Program-made: the position numbers and the translations under genes
The notes under the pieces: model-generated
Databases searched by the model: none
What the model saw: the letters and a program-made list of their open reading frames with translations, nothing else
What the model was told of the DNA's origin: nothing
In this document: positions 60,974 to 64,000 of the stretch, piece after piece
How positions within the stretch are numbered: position 1 is the stretch's first letter
Layout: every line of letters starts with the position of its first letter
Assembly: GCF_003019815.1 (NCBI RefSeq)
Contig: NZ_CP027773.1
Span: 1,127,001 to 1,191,000, forward strand
Direction of reading: 5' to 3'
DNA: 64,000 nucleotides
Source of the DNA: Variovorax sp. PMC12
GTDB taxonomy: Bacteria > Pseudomonadota > Gammaproteobacteria > Burkholderiales > Burkholderiaceae_C

Positions 60974-63900
60974 ATGCAAGTGACGACGACAACCCCGGCA
61001 ACGCAAACCCGGCAGGGCTACTGCACGCTCTGCCGCTCCCGCTGCGGCACCCTCAACGAGGTGCGCGGCGACATGCTGGTATCGGTACGGCCCGACCCCT
61101 CGCACCCTACCGGGCAGGCGATGTGCATGAAGGGCAAGGCCGCGCCCGAGCTGGTGCACAGCCCGCACCGCCTGCGCTACCCGATGCGCCGCACCAGGCC
61201 CAAGACCGAAGCGGACCCGGGCTGGGTGCGCATCCGCTGGGACGAGGCGCTGGCCGAGACCGCGCAGCGCCTGGGCGCCATCAAGGCCGAGAGCGGCGCC
61301 GAGTCTGTGGTGTTCGCCGTGACCACGCCCAGCGGCACGCCGCTGACGGACAGCATCGACTGGATCGAGCGCTTCGTGCGCCTCTTCGGCAGCCCCAACA
61401 TCTGCTACGCGACCGAAGTCTGCAACTGGCACAAGGACTTCGCGCACGCCTTCACCTTCGGCTGCGGCATGCCCGCGGCCGACTACGCGCAGGCCGAACT
61501 GATCGTGCTGTGGGGCCACAACCCCGCCAACACATGGCTGGCACAGGCCAATGCCATCGGCCGGGGCCGCGCGAACGGGGCGAAGATGGTGGTGATCGAT
61601 CCGCGCCCCACGGCGCTCGCGCGGCAGGCCGACAGCTGGCTGCCCGTGCGGCCCGGCACCGATGCGGCGCTGGCGCTGGGGCTGATCCACCTGCTGATCG
61701 CGGACGCGCGCTTCGACGAAGACTTCGTGCGCGCGTGGACCAATGGCCCGTTGCTGGTGCGCGGCGACAACGGGCACTTCCTGCGCGAGCGTGACCTGTG
61801 GCCCGATGCCGAGGGCGACCGCTTCGTGGCGTGGAACGACAGACTGGACTGCGCCGTGCCTTACGACACCGCACAGGCGGCGCAAGCCCAGGACGCAGCC
61901 CACTTCCGCCTGCGCGGCGCGGTCGAGATCGACATGGGCGCACAGCGCCTGTCGTGCGCTCCGGCTTTCGAGCTGCTGGCCCAGGGCTGCGCCGCCTATG
62001 CGCCGCAGGATGTCGAACGCATCACCGGCGTTGCCGAAGCCTCACTGCATGCGGTCGCCGAACTTTTCGGCACATGCCGCCGCGTGGCCTATCACGCCTG
62101 GACCGGCATCGGCCAGCACACCAACGCCACACAGGCCGAACGCGCGGTCGCCACGCTGTATGCGCTGTGCGGCAGCTTCGACCGCATCGGTGCGAACCGC
62201 GTTCGTGTCGGTCCGCGCGTCAACGCCGTCAACTCGCTTTCGCTGCTGCACGACGGGCAGCGCGCCAAGGCGCTGGGCCTGGCGGAGCGCCCGATCGGGC
62301 CTCCCTCTCACGGCTGGGTGACGGCGCGCGACACCTACCGCGCGATCCTCGAAGGCGAGCCTTACAAGGTGCGCGCGATGATGGCCTTCGGCACCAACCT
62401 GCCCGTGTCCCAGGCAGACACCGCGCTCGCACACCGGGCGCTTTCGCAGCTCGAATTCCACGTGCACTGCGACTTGTTCGAGACACCCGCCGCCCGCTAC
62501 GCCGACATCCTGCTGCCGGTCAACACGCCATGGGAGCGCGAAGGCCTGCGCATCGGCTTCGAGATCGACGACCGCGCGGCCGGCTGGGTGCAGTTGCGCC
62601 AGCGCATGGTTGCGCCGCGCGGCGAATCGCGCTCGGACAACGACGTGGTCTTCGAACTGGCCACCCGCCTCGGCATGGGTGACGGCTTCTTCGGCGGCAG
62701 CCTCGACGCCGGCTGGAACCACATGCTCGAGCCGCTGGGCCTCACGGTCGACCAGTTGCGCGCGCGGCCCGAAGGCATTGCCTGCGCCATCGACGCGAGC
62801 GAGCAGAAGTTCGCCCGCGCCATGCCCACTGGCGTGCGCGGCTTCGACACCCCGACGCGCCGCGTCGAGCTCTATTCCGAAACCCTGCTGCGCCACGGCC
62901 AGCCGCCGGTCGCCACCTTCGTCGAACCGTCCGACACGCCGCGCGACGCGAATGCCACGCGCCAGGGCCGCTTCCCCTATGTGCTGAGTTCGGCCAAGAA
63001 CGGTTTCTATTGCCACAGCCAGCACCGCAGCCTGCCTTCGCTGCGCAAGCGCGCGCCCGATCCGGTGGCCGAACTGAGCCCTGCGCTGGCGGCGGCAAAG
63101 GGCATCTTGGAGGGCGACTGGGTGCGCATCCGCACGCGCGTGGGCGAGGCGCGCTTCGTCGCACGCGTCACGCCCCAGTTGGCGGACGACGTCATCGTGG
63201 CCGAATTCGGCTGGTGGCAGGGCTGCCCCGAGCTCGACCGCGACAGCCTGCCGATCGAGGGTGCGCTGGGCAGCAACTTCAACGCGCTCATATCCGCCGA
63301 CAGCTGCGACCCGGTGAGCGGTTCAGTGCCGCATCGCTCCTTTCTCTGCGACATCGAACGCGACCCGGCTACCGGAACGCGGCAGCGCAAGTGGACCGGC
63401 TACCGTCCCTTCCGCATCAGCGAGCTGCGGCCCGAGGCAGAGGGCGTGCTGGGCATCCACTTCGAGCCGGCCGACGGCGGCGAGCTGCCCGACTACCGCC
63501 CCGGCCAGCACGTCGAGATGCAGCTGCATCTCGACGATGGCACGCAAGTCACGCGGGCCTACTCGCTCACGGGAGCGGCCGAGGTGCCGGGCCGGCGCAG
63601 CTACAGCGTGGCCGTGCGTCACCAGCGCGGCCACTCGGCCGAGGGCACGCCGTACGAGGGGCGCGTGTCGAGCCACCTGCATCGCGCGCTGAAGGTCGGC
63701 GACACCCTTGCGCTGCGTGCGCCGTCAGGCGGCTTCGTGCTGCCGCGCCGCTCGCCGCAACCGCTGGTCTTCTTTGCGGGCGGCATCGGCATCACGCCCT
63801 TCGTCAGCCTGCTCGAATCATTGCCCGATGGCGCTCAGGAGCCTGTCATCTGGCTCTACTACGCCAACCAGAACGGCACGACGCACGCCTTTCGCGAGCG

Positions 63901-64000
63901 CATTGCGCAGCACCGCGCACGGCTGCCGCAGTTGCGGGTCATCGACCACTACAACGCGGCACAGCCGCAGGAGCGCATGGGCATCGACTACCAGTCGGAC
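60974..64000 (+). CDS. Molybdopterin oxidoreductase fused to ferredoxin-reductase-type domains (3' cut by window)
   Basis: At least 1009 residues, open to the window end. The N-terminus has a [4Fe-4S] motif (Cys17, 20, 24, 51), then the bis-MGD oxidoreductase fold; Cys150 in EVCNWHKD is the likely molybdenum ligand, and VIDPRPTALARQAD and MMAFGTNLPVSQAD bind the cofactor. A C-terminal molydopterin-dinucleotide domain lies at about 670-790. From about 805 a ferredoxin-NADP-reductase-like module begins: GQHVEMQLHLDD, RAYSLTG (FAD binding) and FFAGGIGITPFVSLLESL (NAD(P)H binding). A [2Fe-2S] domain may follow beyond the window. So electrons could pass between NAD(P)H and the molybdenum site in one chain. 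Substrate unknown. Confidence 0.88.
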   Translation, partial: MQVTTTTPATQTRQGYCTLCRSRCGTLNEVRGDMLVSVRPDPSHPTGQAMCMKGKAAPELVHSPHRLRYPMRRTRPKTEADPGWVRIRWDEALAETAQRLGAIKAESGAESVVFAVTTPSGTPLTDSIDWIERFVRLFGSPNICYATEVCNWHKDFAHAFTFGCGMPAADYAQAELIVLWGHNPANTWLAQANAIGRGRANGAKMVVIDPRPTALARQADSWLPVRPGTDAALALGLIHLLIADARFDEDFVRAWTNGPLLVRGDNGHFLRERDLWPDAEGDRFVAWNDRLDCAVPYDTAQAAQAQDAAHFRLRGAVEIDMGAQRLSCAPAFELLAQGCAAYAPQDVERITGVAEASLHAVAELFGTCRRVAYHAWTGIGQHTNATQAERAVATLYALCGSFDRIGANRVRVGPRVNAVNSLSLLHDGQRAKALGLAERPIGPPSHGWVTARDTYRAILEGEPYKVRAMMAFGTNLPVSQADTALAHRALSQLEFHVHCDLFETPAARYADILLPVNTPWEREGLRIGFEIDDRAAGWVQLRQRMVAPRGESRSDNDVVFELATRLGMGDGFFGGSLDAGWNHMLEPLGLTVDQLRARPEGIACAIDASEQKFARAMPTGVRGFDTPTRRVELYSETLLRHGQPPVATFVEPSDTPRDANATRQGRFPYVLSSAKNGFYCHSQHRSLPSLRKRAPDPVAELSPALAAAKGILEGDWVRIRTRVGEARFVARVTPQLADDVIVAEFGWWQGCPELDRDSLPIEGALGSNFNALISADSCDPVSGSVPHRSFLCDIERDPATGTRQRKWTGYRPFRISELRPEAEGVLGIHFEPADGGELPDYRPGQHVEMQLHLDDGTQVTRAYSLTGAAEVPGRRSYSVAVRHQRGHSAEGTPYEGRVSSHLHRALKVGDTLALRAPSGGFVLPRRSPQPLVFFAGGIGITPFVSLLESLPDGAQEPVIWLYYANQNGTTHAFRERIAQHRARLPQLRVIDHYNAAQPQERMGIDYQSD

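Overview
The window is about 64 kb of GC-rich, densely coded DNA with a chromosomal look: short intergenic gaps, many 4-bp ATGA/GTGA overlaps, and no insertion sequence, phage gene, rRNA or CRISPR array that I could see. Gene content suggests a Burkholderiales betaproteobacterium, probably Comamonadaceae and perhaps Variovorax-like. The pointers are many amino-acid and sulfonate-type ABC systems, several luciferase-like monooxygenases, a DUF4105/lipoprotein-hydrolase pair, and a Wza/Wzc exopolysaccharide cluster. The taxonomic call is inference from gene content, not a database match.

Layout. (1) 36-16741, plus strand: a nearly complete Wzx/Wzy-type exopolysaccharide operon with Wza-like exporter, Wzc-like tyrosine kinase, initiating sugar-phosphate transferase, GDP-fucose pathway (gmd, fcl, manC), galE, three glycosyltransferases, polymerase, flippase, a fucosidase-like secreted protein and a response regulator. 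(2) 16745-19533: D-serine dehydratase-like enzyme and HAD hydrolase, divergent from a LysR regulator. (3) 19585-25395: a leader region with a 28-codon ORF, a sulfonate-type ABC permease/ATPase pair, a membrane cytochrome c, dodecin, and a minus-strand luciferase-like/CMD three-gene set. (4) 25569-29470: a four-gene polysaccharide O-acetylation set (SGNH, AlgF-like, MBOAT, AlgJ/X-like). (5) 29467-32786: an LMW-phosphatase-like protein lacking its cysteine, and a Pat-type acyl-CoA synthetase/GNAT fusion. (6) 32804-39085: a seven-gene minus-strand operon (RidA-like, polar amino-acid ABC transporter, deacylase, PLP dehydratase) facing a GntR regulator across a region with repeated TGGTCAACCA-type operators. 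(7) 39099-44608: DUF4105 protein, lipoprotein alpha/beta hydrolase, orphan LuxR regulator, ankyrin-repeat protein. (8) 44599-47218, minus: leucine-rich-repeat protein overlapping an atypical zinc-ribbon SDR, and an unusual tRNA-Ala-like gene. (9) 47268-55043, minus: a seven-gene organosulfur-type operon ending in a terminator. (10) 55180-58379: sensor kinase and two tandem Crp/Fnr regulators. (11) 58401-64000: LysR regulator divergent from an AtoE-type transporter and a molybdopterin oxidoreductase/ferredoxin-reductase fusion cut by the window end.

How the parts work together. Region 1 should make and export a fucose-containing polysaccharide; region 4 could acetylate it, and the fucosidase-like protein of region 1 could trim it. 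ManB, a Wzb phosphatase and GalU are not in the window. Regions 3 and 9 both combine ABC uptake with flavin monooxygenases, the usual logic of scavenging sulfur from organic compounds. Region 6 combines uptake, deacylation, PLP-dependent dehydration and imine removal in one operon under a likely GntR repressor.

The most unusual items are the zinc-ribbon SDR that has lost the catalytic tyrosine and is translationally coupled to an LRR protein, the tRNA-like gene with an 8-bp acceptor stem, the leader peptide region ahead of the sulfonate-type transporter, and the molybdoenzyme-reductase fusion.
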